From positions 1,612,001 through 1,676,000 of the forward strand of contig NZ_CP071868.1 of the NCBI RefSeq assembly GCF_017569225.1: a stretch of DNA of 64,000 nt. Reading direction: 5' to 3'. How positions within the stretch are numbered: the first letter of the stretch is position 1; every line of letters starts with the position of its first letter. Position numbers and translations under genes: made by a program. Shown in pieces: positions 1 through 8,970 of this stretch. The notes below the pieces were generated by a model that had not been told where the DNA came from, searched no databases, and saw nothing but the letters and a program-made list of their open reading frames with translations. The stretch comes from Pengzhenrongella sicca (GTDB lineage Bacteria; Actinomycetota; Actinomycetes; Actinomycetales; Cellulomonadaceae).

Positions 1-1
1 G

Positions 2-55
2 CTCAACCCCGACGCCGAGGCGGGCCAGCGCCCGTACACCCCGCCCGAGGTGTAG
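2..55 (+). CDS. C-terminal fragment of an unidentified protein
   Basis: An open frame enters from the left edge and ends at a TAG at 53-55; the visible tail reads LNPDAEAGQRPYTPPEV. Seventeen residues are too few to assign a family. A strong intrinsic terminator follows directly, which supports this being the real end of a gene transcribed to the right. Confidence 0.5.
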   Translation, partial: LNPDAEAGQRPYTPPEV

Positions 56-74
56 CTCGCCCGAATCGCTCGAC

Positions 75-132
75 GCGTCGCCCCGATCGACCCGGCCCCG
101 GCCGCGGTAGGTCGGGGCGGCGCTGTCTTTTT
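75..132 (+). terminator. intrinsic terminator
   Basis: Arms GCGTCGCCCCGA (75-86) and TCGGGGCGGCGC (112-123) pair over 12 bp with one G-U, and the stem is followed by TGTCTTTTT with five T at 128-132. It closes the transcript of the partial gene at the left edge and insulates the ABC exporter genes. Confidence 0.8.
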
Positions 133-294
133 CGCCCACCGCGAAGCGGGGGATAATGACGAGGCGTTCGATCCCTTGCGTGGCAGGGTCGTTCCTAGTG
201 CTGGCCAGCATGGCGCTGGCCGTCGCTTCGCGGGTCACCTCGCTGTCCCGTCTGGTGCTGTCCCTTTCATTGCTGCGCGACACAGGAGAACTTC

Positions 295-2046
295 GTGCTC
301 ATCCGGCTGCTTCGGCAGTATCTGCGGCCGTACACCCGGCCGATCGTCATCGTGCTCGTGCTGCAGCTCATCCAGACCCTCGCGACCCTGTACCTGCCGA
401 GCCTGAACGCGGACATCATCGACAAGGGCATCGCCGTCGGCGACACCGGGTACATCCTGCGCACCGGCGGCTGGATGCTCGTCGTCAGCCTCGTGCAGGT
501 CGTCTGCGCGGTCGTCGCCGTGTACTTCGGCGCGCGCGCCGCGATGGCCTTCGGCCGGGACGTCCGCGAGGCGCTGTTCACGCGGGTCCAGGTCTTCTCG
601 GCGCAGGAGGTCGGGAAGTTCGGTGCCCCCTCGCTCATCACGCGGACGACCAACGACGTCCAGCAGGTGCAGATGGTCGTCCTCCTCACGTTCACCATCA
701 TGGTGATGGCGCCGATCATGCTGGTCGGCGGCGTCGTTATGGCGCTGCGCGAGGACGTCGCCCTGTCCCGGCTGCTGATCGTCATCGTGCCGGTGCTCGG
801 CCTCGCGGTCGGGCTCATCATCAGCCGGATGATCCCGTACTTCCGGGACATGCAGAAGCGGATCGACCGGATCAACGCGGTGCTGCGCGAGCAGATCACG
901 GGGCTGCGGGTCATCCGCGCGTTCGTGCGCGAGCGGCGCGAGTCGGAGCGGTTCGACGTCGCGAACACCGCCCTGTTCGACACGTCGCTGCGCGTCGGCA
1001 AGCTCATGGCGCTGATGTTCCCGACCGTCATGCTCGTCATGAACGCGTCGAGCGTCGCGATCATGTGGTTCGGCGCCCAGCGCATCGACAGCGGGCAGAT
1101 GCAGATCGGGGCGCTCACGGCGTTCCTCAGCTACATCATGTACATCCTCATGGCGGTCATGATCGCCACGATGATGTTCGTCATGGTGCCGCGCGCGGTC
1201 GTCTCGGCCGAGCGGATCGGCGAGGTCCTCGACACCGAGTCGACCGTGCTCGAGCCAGCCGCCGCCGTCCCGCTCGTCGCACGGCTCGCCGGCGCCGCGC
1301 CCGCGGGCGTGCTCGAGCTGCGCGACGCGCAGTTCCGCTACCCCGGCGCCGAGTCCTCGGTGCTCCGCGCGGTGAGCCTGACCGCGATGCCCGGGCGCAT
1401 CACCGCGATCATCGGGTCGACGGGCTCGGGCAAGACGACGCTCCTGAGCCTCATCCCGCGGCTCTTCGACGTCACGGGCGGCGCGGTGCTGATCGACGGC
1501 GTGGACGTGCGCGAGCTCGAGCTCGACGACCTGTGGTCGCGGATCGGGCTCGTGCCCCAGAAGCCGTTCCTGTTCAGCGGCACCGTCGCATCGAACCTGC
1601 GCTACGGCAAGGCGGACGCGACGGATGCCGAGCTCTGGCACGCGCTCGAAGTCGCCCAGGCCCGCTCCTTCGTGGAGGCGATGCCGAAGGGTCTCGACGC
1701 GCCGATCTCGCAGGGCGGCACGAACGTCTCCGGCGGCCAGCGGCAGCGCCTCGCGATCGCGCGGGCGCTCGTCAAGCGCCCGCCCATCTACCTGTTCGAC
1801 GACTCGTTCTCCGCGCTCGACTTCGCGACCGACGCGGCCTTGCGGGCCGCCCTCGTGCCGGAGACCCGGGCCGCGACCGTCGTGATCGTCGCCCAACGGG
1901 TCTCGACCATCCGGTACGCCGACCAGATCGTGGTGCTCGACGACGGCGAGGTCGTCGGCGTCGGCACCCACCTCGAGCTCATGGAGTCGTCCCAGACCTA
2001 CCGGGAGATCGTCCTCTCTCAGGTGACCGAGGAGGAGGCGGCGTGA
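295..2046 (+). CDS. ABC exporter half-transporter, degenerate ATP-site subunit
   Basis: 583-residue membrane exporter subunit: six transmembrane helices (about residues 15-300) followed by a nucleotide-binding domain (about 345-575). The Walker A is GSTGSGKTT and the signature is NVSGGQRQR, both canonical. The Walker B is [12 protein letters not shown], with Asp where the catalytic Glu belongs, and the switch loop is [10 protein letters not shown], with Gln where the His belongs. This is the pattern of the inactive site in heterodimeric exporters such as TM287/288 and BmrCD (family knowledge). The GTG start follows AGGAG by six bases. The stop overlaps the next gene by four bases, so the two are co-translated and should form one heterodimer. 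The substrate is unknown; multidrug or lipid export is typical. Confidence 0.93.
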   Translation: MLIRLLRQYLRPYTRPIVIVLVLQLIQTLATLYLPSLNADIIDKGIAVGDTGYILRTGGWMLVVSLVQVVCAVVAVYFGARAAMAFGRDVREALFTRVQVFSAQEVGKFGAPSLITRTTNDVQQVQMVVLLTFTIMVMAPIMLVGGVVMALREDVALSRLLIVIVPVLGLAVGLIISRMIPYFRDMQKRIDRINAVLREQITGLRVIRAFVRERRESERFDVANTALFDTSLRVGKLMALMFPTVMLVMNASSVAIMWFGAQRIDSGQMQIGALTAFLSYIMYILMAVMIATMMFVMVPRAVVSAERIGEVLDTESTVLEPAAAVPLVARLAGAAPAGVLELRDAQFRYPGAESSVLRAVSLTAMPGRITAIIGSTGSGKTTLLSLIPRLFDVTGGAVLIDGVDVRELELDDLWSRIGLVPQKPFLFSGTVASNLRYGKADATDAELWHALEVAQARSFVEAMPKGLDAPISQGGTNVSGGQRQRLAIARALVKRPPIYLFDDSFSALDFATDAALRAALVPETRAATVVIVAQRVSTIRYADQIVVLDDGEVVGVGTHLELMESSQTYREIVLSQVTEEEAA

Positions 2047-4052
2047 GCGACACCAAGCCGATCGACGGGGCCGACGAGGTCGACGACGTCGCGCAGCCCG
2101 AGGTGCCGCGGCGCGCGCCGGGAGGCATGCGCGGTGGGCCGATGGGGATGGGCGGCGGCATGCCCGCCGAGAAGTCGATGGACTTCCGCGGCTCCGGGAA
2201 GCGCCTGCTCGGCGTCCTCCGGCCCGAGCGGGTCCGGGTCTCGGTCGTGCTGGCGCTGGCCGTCGCGTCCGTCGCCCTCGTGGTGCTCGGACCCAAGATC
2301 CTCGGGACCGCGACGGACATCATCTTCGAGGGCGTGATCGGGCGGCAGCTGCCCGCCGGGATCAGCAAGGCCGAGGCCATCGCGGGCGCGCGCGCCGAGG
2401 GCCAGGACACGTTCGCCGACCTGCTCGGCGGGATGGACGTCGTGCCGGGCGCCGGGGTCGACTTCGACCGGCTGGGCCGCATCCTCCTGCTCGTGCTCGC
2501 CATCTACATCGGGTCGTTCCTGTTCGGCTGGCTGCAGGGCCGATTCACCGCTGGGATCGTGCAGCGCACGACGTTCCGGCTGCGCGCCGACGTCGAGTCC
2601 AAGCTCTCCCGGCTGCCGCTGTCGTACTTCGACAAGCAGCGCCGCGGCGAGGTCCTCTCGCGGGTGACCAACGACATCGACAACATCGCGCAGACCATGC
2701 AGCAGACGCTGTCGCAGCTGATCACGGCCGTGCTGACCGTCGTCGGGGTGCTCGTGATGATGTTCGTGATCTCCCCGCTGCTGGCGCTCGTCGCGCTCGT
2801 GACCGTGCCGGCCTCGGTCGTGATCACGGTCGCGATCGCGAAGCGGTCGCAGCCGCAGTTCGTCGGCCAGTGGTCCTGGACCGGCAAGCTCAACGCCCAC
2901 ATCGAGGAGATGTACACCGGGCACGAGCTCGTGAAGGTCTTCGGCCGCCAGAAGCAGGCGATCGCGACGTTCCACGAGCAGAACGCCGAGCTGTACGACG
3001 CCAGCTTCAAGGCCCAGTTCATCTCGGGTGTCATCCAGCCCGCGATGGGCTTCCTCGCCAACCTCAACTACGTGATCGTCGCCGTCATCGGCGGGCTGCG
3101 CGTGGCCTCGGGCACCATGACGCTCGGCGACGTGCAGGCGTTCATCCAGTACTCGCGGCAGTTCACCCAGCCGATCACCCAGATCGCCTCGATGATGAAC
3201 CTGCTGCAGTCGGGCGTCGCGAGCGCCGAGCGGGTCTTCGAGCTGCTCGACGCGCAGGAGCAGAGCCCCGACCCCGTGCCGGCCGCCGTCCTCGCGAGCC
3301 CGGTGCGCGGACGCGTCGCGTTCGAGGACGTGGGCTTCCGGTACACCGCCGACCGGCCGCTCATCGACGGGCTCTCGCTCGTGGCCGAGCCCGGCCAGAC
3401 CGTGGCGATCGTCGGGCCGACCGGGGCGGGCAAGACGACGCTCGTCAACCTGCTCATGCGGTTCTACGAGGTCGACGCGGGTCGCATCACGCTCGACGGC
3501 GTCGACGTCGCCCTGACCACGCGCGACGCTCTGCGCTCCAAGATCGGCATGGTGCTCCAGGACACCTGGCTGTTCGGCGGCACGATCGCCGAGAACATCG
3601 CCTACGGCGTCGACGGCGCGACGAGGGAGGAGATCGTCGCGGCGGCGCAGGCCACCCACGTCGACCGCTTCGTGCGCACGCTGCCGGACGGCTACGAGAC
3701 CGTGCTCGCCGACGAGGGCTCGAACGTCAGCGCGGGGGAGAAGCAGCTGCTCACGATCGCGCGCGCGTTCCTGGCCGACCCGGCGATCCTCGTTCTCGAC
3801 GAGGCGACGAGCTCGGTCGACACCCGCACGGAGGTGCTCGTCCAGCACGCGATGGCGGCGCTGCGCGCCGGGCGGACGTCCTTCGTCATCGCCCACCGAC
3901 TCTCGACCATCCGCGACGCCGACGTGATCCTCGTCATGGAACGGGGCGCGATCGTCGAGCAGGGCACGCACGACTCGCTCATCGCGGCCGGCGGTGCCTA
4001 CGCCGCGCTGTACGCGAGCCAGTTCGCGCTCGCGGCGACGCAGACGGACTGA
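2043..4052 (+). CDS. ABC exporter half-transporter, catalytic-site subunit
   Basis: 669-residue partner of the preceding gene, starting at a GTG that overlaps its stop (GTGA). The N-terminus has a Gly/Met-rich stretch (about residues 27-45). About 55 extra residues lie between transmembrane helices 1 and 2, predicted to be extracellular and common in this subfamily. The nucleotide-binding domain has Walker [10 protein letters not shown], Walker [13 protein letters not shown] with the catalytic Glu, and switch loop FVIAHRLST with the His. Its own signature is altered, NVSAGEKQL in place of SGGQ, so the composite site it shares with the partner's Walker A should be weak. The second composite site, built from this Walker A and the partner's SGGQ, should be the active one. 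Confidence 0.93.
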   Translation: MSDTKPIDGADEVDDVAQPEVPRRAPGGMRGGPMGMGGGMPAEKSMDFRGSGKRLLGVLRPERVRVSVVLALAVASVALVVLGPKILGTATDIIFEGVIGRQLPAGISKAEAIAGARAEGQDTFADLLGGMDVVPGAGVDFDRLGRILLLVLAIYIGSFLFGWLQGRFTAGIVQRTTFRLRADVESKLSRLPLSYFDKQRRGEVLSRVTNDIDNIAQTMQQTLSQLITAVLTVVGVLVMMFVISPLLALVALVTVPASVVITVAIAKRSQPQFVGQWSWTGKLNAHIEEMYTGHELVKVFGRQKQAIATFHEQNAELYDASFKAQFISGVIQPAMGFLANLNYVIVAVIGGLRVASGTMTLGDVQAFIQYSRQFTQPITQIASMMNLLQSGVASAERVFELLDAQEQSPDPVPAAVLASPVRGRVAFEDVGFRYTADRPLIDGLSLVAEPGQTVAIVGPTGAGKTTLVNLLMRFYEVDAGRITLDGVDVALTTRDALRSKIGMVLQDTWLFGGTIAENIAYGVDGATREEIVAAAQATHVDRFVRTLPDGYETVLADEGSNVSAGEKQLLTIARAFLADPAILVLDEATSSVDTRTEVLVQHAMAALRAGRTSFVIAHRLSTIRDADVILVMERGAIVEQGTHDSLIAAGGAYAALYASQFALAATQTD

Positions 4053-4090
4053 CCGGGACGCGCTGACGGCGACCCGCCGGGGTCCGGTGG

Positions 4091-4096
4091 CAGGAT
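4091..4096 (+). promoter_or_regulatory. -10 element for a leaderless transcript
   Basis: CAGGAT, six bases, then the GTG of the methyltransferase gene at 4103. No Shine-Dalgarno sequence is present. Confidence 0.4.
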
Positions 4097-4102
4097 CGCC
4101 GC

Positions 4103-4951
4103 GTGCCGATCCACCACCTGACCTCCGCCGCCGACGACCGGCTCCGTGACTACCTGCACCTGACGGACGTCGTGCTGCGGTCCAAGCACGAGCCGGCCAT
4201 GGGCATGTACATCGCCGAGAGCTCGACCGTGATCCGCCGCGCCATCGAGGCCGGTCACCGGCCACGCTCCTTCCTGATGGCCGAGCGCTGGCTCGCCGAC
4301 CTCGACGACGTGCTCGACGCCGTCGGCGCCGGGCCCGGCGGGGACGTCCCGGTGTACGTGTGCGCACCCGAGGTGCTCGAGGCGATCACGGGCTTCCACC
4401 TGCATCGGGGCGCGCTCGCCGCGATGCACCGCCCGGCGCTGGCACCCGTGCGGGACGTGCTCGCGGCGGCGCGCGGCGGGCTCGGCGCGCGCCGGGTCGC
4501 GGTGCTCGAGGACATCGTCGACCACACGAACGTCGGCGCGATCATCCGTGCCTGCGCGGCGCTGGGCGTCGACGCCGTGCTCGTCACGCCGCGCTGCGCC
4601 GACCCGCTGTACCGGCGGTCCGTGCGGGTGTCGATGGGCACCGTGTTCCAGGTCCCGTGGACGCGCATCGATCCGTGGCCGGCGGGCATCGATGTGCTGC
4701 GCGCGGAAGGCTTCGTGGTCGCCGCGCTGGCGCTCGACGACGCCTCGATCGGTCTCGACGAGCTGGAGGCTGACACCCCGGACAAGCTCGCGTGGATCCT
4801 CGGCACCGAGGGCGACGGACTGCGGCGCGCGACGATCTCGGCGGCCGACGTGACCGTGCGGATACCGATGGCGGGCGGCGTCGACTCGCTCAACGTGGCG
4901 GCCGCCGCGGCCGTCGCCTTCTGGGCCACGCGCGAGCGTTCCCGGTCCTGA
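4103..4951 (+). CDS. TrmH/SpoU-family RNA 2'-O-methyltransferase
   Basis: 282-residue SPOUT-fold methyltransferase, expected to transfer a methyl group from SAM to a ribose 2'-OH in tRNA or rRNA. The three family motifs are visible. Motif 1 is DHTNVGAIIRACAALG (around residue 140) with the conserved Asn and Arg. Motif 2 is WILGTEGDGL. Motif 3 is IPMAGGVDSLNVAAAAAVAFW, which forms the trefoil knot that binds SAM. The N-terminal 100 residues resemble the substrate-binding extension of TrmH-like enzymes. The exact target nucleotide cannot be read from the sequence. The gene stands alone and appears to be transcribed without a leader. Confidence 0.9.
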   Translation: MPIHHLTSAADDRLRDYLHLTDVVLRSKHEPAMGMYIAESSTVIRRAIEAGHRPRSFLMAERWLADLDDVLDAVGAGPGGDVPVYVCAPEVLEAITGFHLHRGALAAMHRPALAPVRDVLAAARGGLGARRVAVLEDIVDHTNVGAIIRACAALGVDAVLVTPRCADPLYRRSVRVSMGTVFQVPWTRIDPWPAGIDVLRAEGFVVAALALDDASIGLDELEADTPDKLAWILGTEGDGLRRATISAADVTVRIPMAGGVDSLNVAAAAAVAFWATRERSRS

Positions 4952-5065
4952 CCGGCCGTCGAATCCCGTGTACGAGTCGGCCCCCCCGAACTTGTACGCC
5001 GCCGTGGTTGCGTTTTCGCTGGTCAGAGGGGCAGCCTCGGCGAGGCGAGGCGGCCGTCGCCTGGC

Positions 5066-5117
5066 GGTTACGGGAGCGTAGGTTACGATTCCGTAGGTTA
5101 CGAACTCGTAGGTCAAC
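5066..5117 (+). promoter_or_regulatory. 15-bp-period operator-like repeat
   Basis: GGTTACG occurs at 5066, 5081 and 5096, and a variant GGTCAAC at 5111, giving four units at an exact 15-bp period. The inner two units share CGTAGGTTACGA (5077-5088 and 5092-5103). The array ends 18 bases before the ATG of the nitronate monooxygenase-like gene and probably overlaps its promoter. Tandem spaced sites suggest cooperative binding of a regulator, perhaps TetR-type. The regulator is not identified. Confidence 0.5.
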
Positions 5118-5135
5118 TCGCTGGAGGAACCGCCC

Positions 5136-6596
5136 ATGGCTCCGACGACCCGTTCCGGCCACGCCGGCGCACCGTCCCTTGACGCCCGTCCGCTCCCCGT
5201 CGTGATCCAGGGCGGGATGGGCGTCGCTGTGTCGTCATGGCAGCTTGCGAGTGCCGTCGCCCAGACCGGGCAGCTCGGCGTCGTCTCCGGAACCGCCCTC
5301 GACATCGTGATCGCGCGACGGCTGCAGGACGGCGACCTGGACGGCGACGTCCGGCGGGCGATCGCCCACTTCCCGGTGCCGTCGATCGCCAAGCACGTGC
5401 TCGACCGCTACTTCCTCCCGGGCGGTCGCGCGCCCGGCCAGCCCTACGTGCCCGCGCCGAAGCTGAGCATCGACCCCACCGTCAAGGCCGACGAGCTCTC
5501 GCTCGTCGCCAACTTCGCCGAGGTGTGGCTCGCCAAGGAGGGTCACGACGGCCTCATCGGGATCAACTTCCTCGAGAAGGTCCAGATGGCGACGCCGAGC
5601 GCCGCCTACGGCGCGATGCTCGCCGGGGTGGACTACGTGCTCATGGGCGCGGGCATCCCGAAGGAGATCCCCGCCCTGCTCGATCAGCTCGCCGCGCACG
5701 AGGCGTGCTCGATCAGCCTCAAGGTCGACGGCGCCACCGAGGAGTACACGATCGGGATCGACCCCGTGGCGCTCACGGGCGGCGGGCTCCCGCCGCTGAA
5801 GCGGCCGATGTTCCTCGCGATCATCTCGGCGCACGTCCTGGCCGCGCACCTCGCGCGCGAGGACTACACGCGGCCCGACGGCTTCGTGGTCGAGGGCCCG
5901 CGCGCGGGCGGGCACAACGCGCCGCCGCGCGGCCGGCTCGTGCTCGACGACGACGGTCAGCCGGTCTTCGGGCCGCGCGATGACGCCGACCTCGCCAAGG
6001 TCGCTGAGGTCGGGTTGCCGTTCTGGCTGGCCGGCGGGTACTGCACGCCCGAGCACGTCACCCAGGCGCAGTCGGTGGGCGCCGCGGGCGTGCAGGTCGG
6101 CACCCTCTTCGCGCTCTCGGCCGAGTCCGGCCTCCAGGACGTGCTGCGCGAGCAGCTGCTGAGCGGTCTCGCCTCGGGCAGCCTCGAGGTCCGCACGGAC
6201 GCGCTCGCCTCGCCGACGGGCTTCCCGTTCAAAGTCGCGACGTTGCCGGCCACGATCTCCCAGCCGGAGACTTACGCCGAGCGGCCCCGCCTGTGCGACA
6301 TCGGCCACCTCCGCGTCCCCTACGAGCGTTCGCCCGGCACCGTCGGCTACCGCTGCCCGTCCGAGCCGGTGCACATGTTCCTGAAGAAGGGCGGCTCGCT
6401 CGAGGCCACCGTGGGTCGCAAGTGCTTGTGCAACGGCCTGACGTCGAACGTGGGGCTCGGCCAGACCCGCAAGGACGGCTACTCCGAGGCGCCGCTCGTG
6501 ACGCTCGGGGTCGACCTCGAGGGCCCGGCGAAGCTCCTCGCCAGCTACCCGAACGGCTGGACGGCGGCCCAGGCCGTCGGCTACCTCGTCGGATAG
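5136..6596 (+). CDS. nitronate monooxygenase / PfaD-like flavoenzyme
   Basis: 486-residue FMN-dependent TIM-barrel protein of the nitronate monooxygenase (2-nitropropane dioxygenase) superfamily. Visible features: N-terminal QGGMGVAVSSWQLA, the glycine-rich VVEGPRAGGHNAPP near residue 250, and the FMN phosphate-binding region GGYCTPEHVTQAQSVGAAGVQVGT near 305. It is about 130 residues longer than simple nitronate monooxygenases and has a C-terminal segment with paired cysteines (RKCLCNGL), as in PfaD-like enoyl reductase relatives. The ATG follows GGAGG by seven bases. The 15-bp repeat upstream suggests dedicated control. A role in lipid metabolism or in detoxification of nitro compounds is possible; the substrate is not known. 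Confidence 0.85.
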   Translation: MAPTTRSGHAGAPSLDARPLPVVIQGGMGVAVSSWQLASAVAQTGQLGVVSGTALDIVIARRLQDGDLDGDVRRAIAHFPVPSIAKHVLDRYFLPGGRAPGQPYVPAPKLSIDPTVKADELSLVANFAEVWLAKEGHDGLIGINFLEKVQMATPSAAYGAMLAGVDYVLMGAGIPKEIPALLDQLAAHEACSISLKVDGATEEYTIGIDPVALTGGGLPPLKRPMFLAIISAHVLAAHLAREDYTRPDGFVVEGPRAGGHNAPPRGRLVLDDDGQPVFGPRDDADLAKVAEVGLPFWLAGGYCTPEHVTQAQSVGAAGVQVGTLFALSAESGLQDVLREQLLSGLASGSLEVRTDALASPTGFPFKVATLPATISQPETYAERPRLCDIGHLRVPYERSPGTVGYRCPSEPVHMFLKKGGSLEATVGRKCLCNGLTSNVGLGQTRKDGYSEAPLVTLGVDLEGPAKLLASYPNGWTAAQAVGYLVG

Positions 6597-6617
6597 CTGG
6601 TCGACGTTCGCCCGTTC

Positions 6618-6659
6618 GCCCGCTGGCCCGTTCGCACGCCTGCCCGCTGGCCCGTTCGC
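6618..6659. repeat. 24-bp-spaced repeat between convergent genes
   Basis: GCCCGCTGGCCCGTTCGC occurs at 6618-6635 and 6642-6659, 24 bases apart. Shorter CCCGTTCGC copies lie just before. The array fills the 63-bp gap between two convergent genes and ends on the stop codon of the minus-strand gene. Confidence 0.7.
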
Positions 6660-7196
6660 CTAGGCGACGACGCGGTAGTGGACGAGGAGGAACCCTGCGG
6701 GTGTGGTCGTGCCCCGGACCGCCTGGAGCCGAATCGTCGGCAGGCCATCGAGGAGCCGTTTCCCGGTGCCCGCGATCGCCGGCGCGATCACCAGCCTGAG
6801 CTCGTCGACCATGCCCGCGGCGAGCAGCGCCTGGGCGACCGAGATGCTGGCATGCACGCCGATCTCGGCGCCGGGACGATCGCGCAGGTCCCGCACGAAC
6901 TCGACCAGGTCGCCGTCGACCACGTGGGTGTTGGACCACTCCCGATCGAGCGGCGTGGAGGTGGCGACGTACTTCGCGGCCCCGTTGATGAAGGTCGCGA
7001 AGGGCTCGATGTCGCTGCCCGGCCAGAACTCGGCCCACTCGTCGTAGCTGCGCCGGCCCAGGACGACCGCGTCCTGCGCCGCGATGACCGCGCCGAGGTT
7101 GGCATCAACCGCGTCGTCCCAGTCGGTGAAAAACGCCGCCGGATTCTCTGCGACGCCGTCGAGGGACACCAGCTCGTACACGACGACCTTGCGCAC
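6660..7196 (-). CDS. RibD C-terminal-domain dihydrofolate-reductase-fold protein
   Basis: 178-residue protein of the DHFR-fold RibD_C family: begins RKVVVYELVSLDGVAE, then DAVVLGRRSYDEWAEFW, and ends with a VDELRLVIAPAIAGTGKRLL segment. It is predicted to be an NADPH-binding reductase of unknown substrate; such proteins are common singletons in Actinobacteria. I chose the GTG at 7194-7196, which has GGAGG eight bases upstream. A longer open frame continues into the 13-bp repeat array, but that extension is repeat translation (SRDQVP-like) and not conserved. The gene is convergent with the flavoenzyme gene. Confidence 0.85.
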   Translation of the reverse strand: MRKVVVYELVSLDGVAENPAAFFTDWDDAVDANLGAVIAAQDAVVLGRRSYDEWAEFWPGSDIEPFATFINGAAKYVATSTPLDREWSNTHVVDGDLVEFVRDLRDRPGAEIGVHASISVAQALLAAGMVDELRLVIAPAIAGTGKRLLDGLPTIRLQAVRGTTTPAGFLLVHYRVVA

Positions 7197-7245
7197 GTGT
7201 GACCACCTCCGTTGGTTGTGCCCGGGGCCGGGCGCCCTGAACCGG

Positions 7246-7361
7246 ATCTCGGGACCGGACCTCGGGACCAGATCTCGGGACGAGATCTCGGGACGAGATC
7301 TCGGGACCTGATCTCGGGACCTGATCTCGGGACCTGCTCTCGGGACCTGCTCCCGGGAACT
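7246..7361. repeat. 13-bp tandem repeat, nine units
   Basis: CTCGGGAC begins at 7248, 7261, 7274, 7287, 7300, 7313, 7326 and 7339, and a diverged CCCGGGAA follows at 7352. The period is exactly 13 bp; the unit consensus is ATCTCGGGACCTG, with CGAGATCTCG palindromes inside. The array sits between the RibD-like gene and the DUF222/HNH gene, in the 307-bp stretch 7197-7503 that holds no gene. A 13-bp period cannot keep a reading frame, so this is not coding. Confidence 0.9.
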
Positions 7362-7458
7362 GCATTGTGGACGGCTCCGGCGAGGAGAACTCATCGGTGC
7401 GAGCACCGAGGCGCGTCCCAACGACGATGAATCGATCTGCGAGCGTCAATGGCGCGAC

Positions 7459-7519
7459 GCTACGCAATGACATTGGCCGTGCTACGCAATGACATTGTCC
7501 GTGCTAAACAATGATCTTT
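7459..7519. repeat. 22-bp direct repeat with internal palindrome
   Basis: GCTACGCAATGACATTG occurs at 7459-7475 and 7481-7497, with a degenerate third copy at 7503-7519 that overlaps the HNH gene stop codon. The spacing is 22 bp. Each unit holds CAATG-A-CATTG. Tandem terminal repeats of this type are typical of IS21-family element ends, so this may be a remnant left without its transposase (inference). Confidence 0.75.
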
Positions 7520-8925
7520 CCGTGCCGGTCAGTGAATACCCAGGAGCGGGTCTGCGGATTCCATCTGATGGTGACGCTGGTGTCGTGCACGTGGGTGTGG
7601 TGATGGGTGCACAACAGGACTCCGGTGCGAGCGTCGGTATTGCCGTGGTCGCGGGCCCAATGGATGGTGTGGTGACTTTCGCAGTAGCGGGCCGGGGCGG
7701 TGCAGCCGGGGTACTGGCAGTGCCGGTCGCGGGCGATGATGGCGCGATGCAGGCGGGCCGGGAACAGGCGCTGCGTGCGGCCGATGTCGAGGAGCTGGGA
7801 GTCGGGGCCGAAGATGACGCGGGTGAGGTCGGCGCCGCACAGCAGCCGGTCCAGGACGGCGCGGGGGACAGGCTGCCCGTCGTCGAACGTCGCCGGGTGC
7901 AGGAGGGCGGCGGGGCTGAGCGACCCGGCGCCGGTGCTGCTCGTGAGCGCTTCGAGGGTCGGGTAGTCGATGAGGACGTTGAGGTGGGGGCGGACCTTTG
8001 CCCGGTTGCGAAGGTGACCGTGGTCCAAGGTGCTGCGGATCAGGGTGGTCAGTGCGTCGGCGCGGCGTTGAGGGCCGGAGCGCTGGAGGTCGGTGGCCGG
8101 GCGCGTGGTGGCGGCGTCGAGGGCGAGGACGAGGGTCTGGCCGTGCTCGGTCGTAAGGAAGCCGCTCAGGTGGTAGCCCCCGGTCGTGGGCGCGACGTCG
8201 AGATACTCGCGCTCGGTGGCCTCGCGGTAGCCGCGCTCGTCGGCGGCGGGGTCGGCAGCGGCGGCCCAGCTGCGCGTGAGGTTGCGCAGCGCGTCGGCGG
8301 GCTGGGTACGGGCATTGTCGAGGAGGAACTGCTCGCCGCAGGGGTGGTCTGGCTCAGCCAGCACCGAGCGGCGCGTGCTGGACGTGGGGGCGTGGGCGGC
8401 GAGGATCTCGGCCTGCTCGACGCCGACCCGGGTCCGGGCGCCGCCGTCGCTGTCGCTGTCATCGCCATCGCCGTTGTTACCGTCCGCGTGGCCGGTCGTC
8501 GCGCCGGCGCGCAGGGCCTCGGCGGTGCGGGGCAGGTCCCCGCGGAGGGCGCGGGCCAGGCGGGTCATGCGGTGGGCCTTGGCGGAGGTCAGGTGCAGGT
8601 GGTGGGTCAGCCAGGTCGCCAGGGAGCGGGCGCCGGTGGTCGCCCACAGGCCGTCGGCGTCGACGGCGGGCAGGGCGAGGATCGCGAGGGCGTGGAGCTT
8701 GTCGGCGAGCGTGAACACGTCGGTGAAGAACGCCACGGCCGCGGCCGGGGACAGGTCGTTCGGATCGAGCTGGGCGAGCGCGCCGACCTGCGCGTGCAGC
8801 GCGGCCAGCGCCGCGGGCGCGGGCTCGGGGGTGGTGGGACGAATTGAGCCGGGCTGGGGTGAGCTCGGCCGGGCTGGGTCGGGCGGTGGTGGCGGAGGCG
8901 GGTCGCCGGTGTCAAGGGCGGTCAT
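7504..8925 (-). CDS. DUF222 / HNH endonuclease (13E12 repeat family)
   Basis: 473-residue protein with an N-terminal Pro-rich tail, a DUF222 region (about residues 40-330) and a C-terminal HNH nuclease motif: CQYPGCTAPARYCESHH, then WARDHGNTD and LLCTHHHTHVHD. The paired cysteines and histidines fit a zinc-stabilised beta-beta-alpha-metal fold. This family, called 13E12 in mycobacteria, is present in many dispersed copies in Micrococcales and Mycobacteriales. Its biological role is unclear; mobile-element-related or phage-defence roles have been suggested. An Asp/Gly-rich low-complexity insert lies near residue 150. The gene is followed by 22-bp repeats that overlap its stop codon. The ATG has AAAGGAC upstream. 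Confidence 0.88.
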   Translation of the reverse strand: MTALDTGDPPPPPPPDPARPSSPQPGSIRPTTPEPAPAALAALHAQVGALAQLDPNDLSPAAAVAFFTDVFTLADKLHALAILALPAVDADGLWATTGARSLATWLTHHLHLTSAKAHRMTRLARALRGDLPRTAEALRAGATTGHADGNNGDGDDSDSDGGARTRVGVEQAEILAAHAPTSSTRRSVLAEPDHPCGEQFLLDNARTQPADALRNLTRSWAAAADPAADERGYREATEREYLDVAPTTGGYHLSGFLTTEHGQTLVLALDAATTRPATDLQRSGPQRRADALTTLIRSTLDHGHLRNRAKVRPHLNVLIDYPTLEALTSSTGAGSLSPAALLHPATFDDGQPVPRAVLDRLLCGADLTRVIFGPDSQLLDIGRTQRLFPARLHRAIIARDRHCQYPGCTAPARYCESHHTIHWARDHGNTDARTGVLLCTHHHTHVHDTSVTIRWNPQTRSWVFTDRHGKIIV

Positions 8926-8949
8926 GTCAGGTCCTTTCGGTTCTCGTCA

Positions 8950-8970
8950 GTTCTCGGTTTTGCTGAGAAC
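8950..8970. other. short inverted repeat upstream of the HNH gene
   Basis: GTTCTC (8950-8955) and GAGAAC (8965-8970) form an inverted repeat 25 bases before the HNH start codon. It could be an operator or a leader hairpin. It is not the GAAC-N4-GTTC SOS box, since the arms are in the opposite order. Confidence 0.35.

Noticed and set aside
156-4052. A 1298-codon open frame that joins the first ABC exporter region to the second
   Set aside because: Its first 629 codons are Arg/Ala/Pro-rich out-of-frame translation of the first exporter gene. The real second gene starts at the GTG at 2043, overlapping the first stop.
6660-7421. Longer start for the RibD-like protein through the 13-bp repeats
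   Set aside because: The extension is repeat translation, and a GTG at 7196 with GGAGG matches the family N-terminus.
7246-7519. CRISPR array
   Set aside because: Units are 13 and 22 bp in direct tandem with no variable spacers of 30 or more bases and no cas genes.
8950-8970. Second SOS box
   Set aside because: The arms read GTTCTC and GAGAAC, the reverse of the GAAC-N4-GTTC order, with the wrong spacing.
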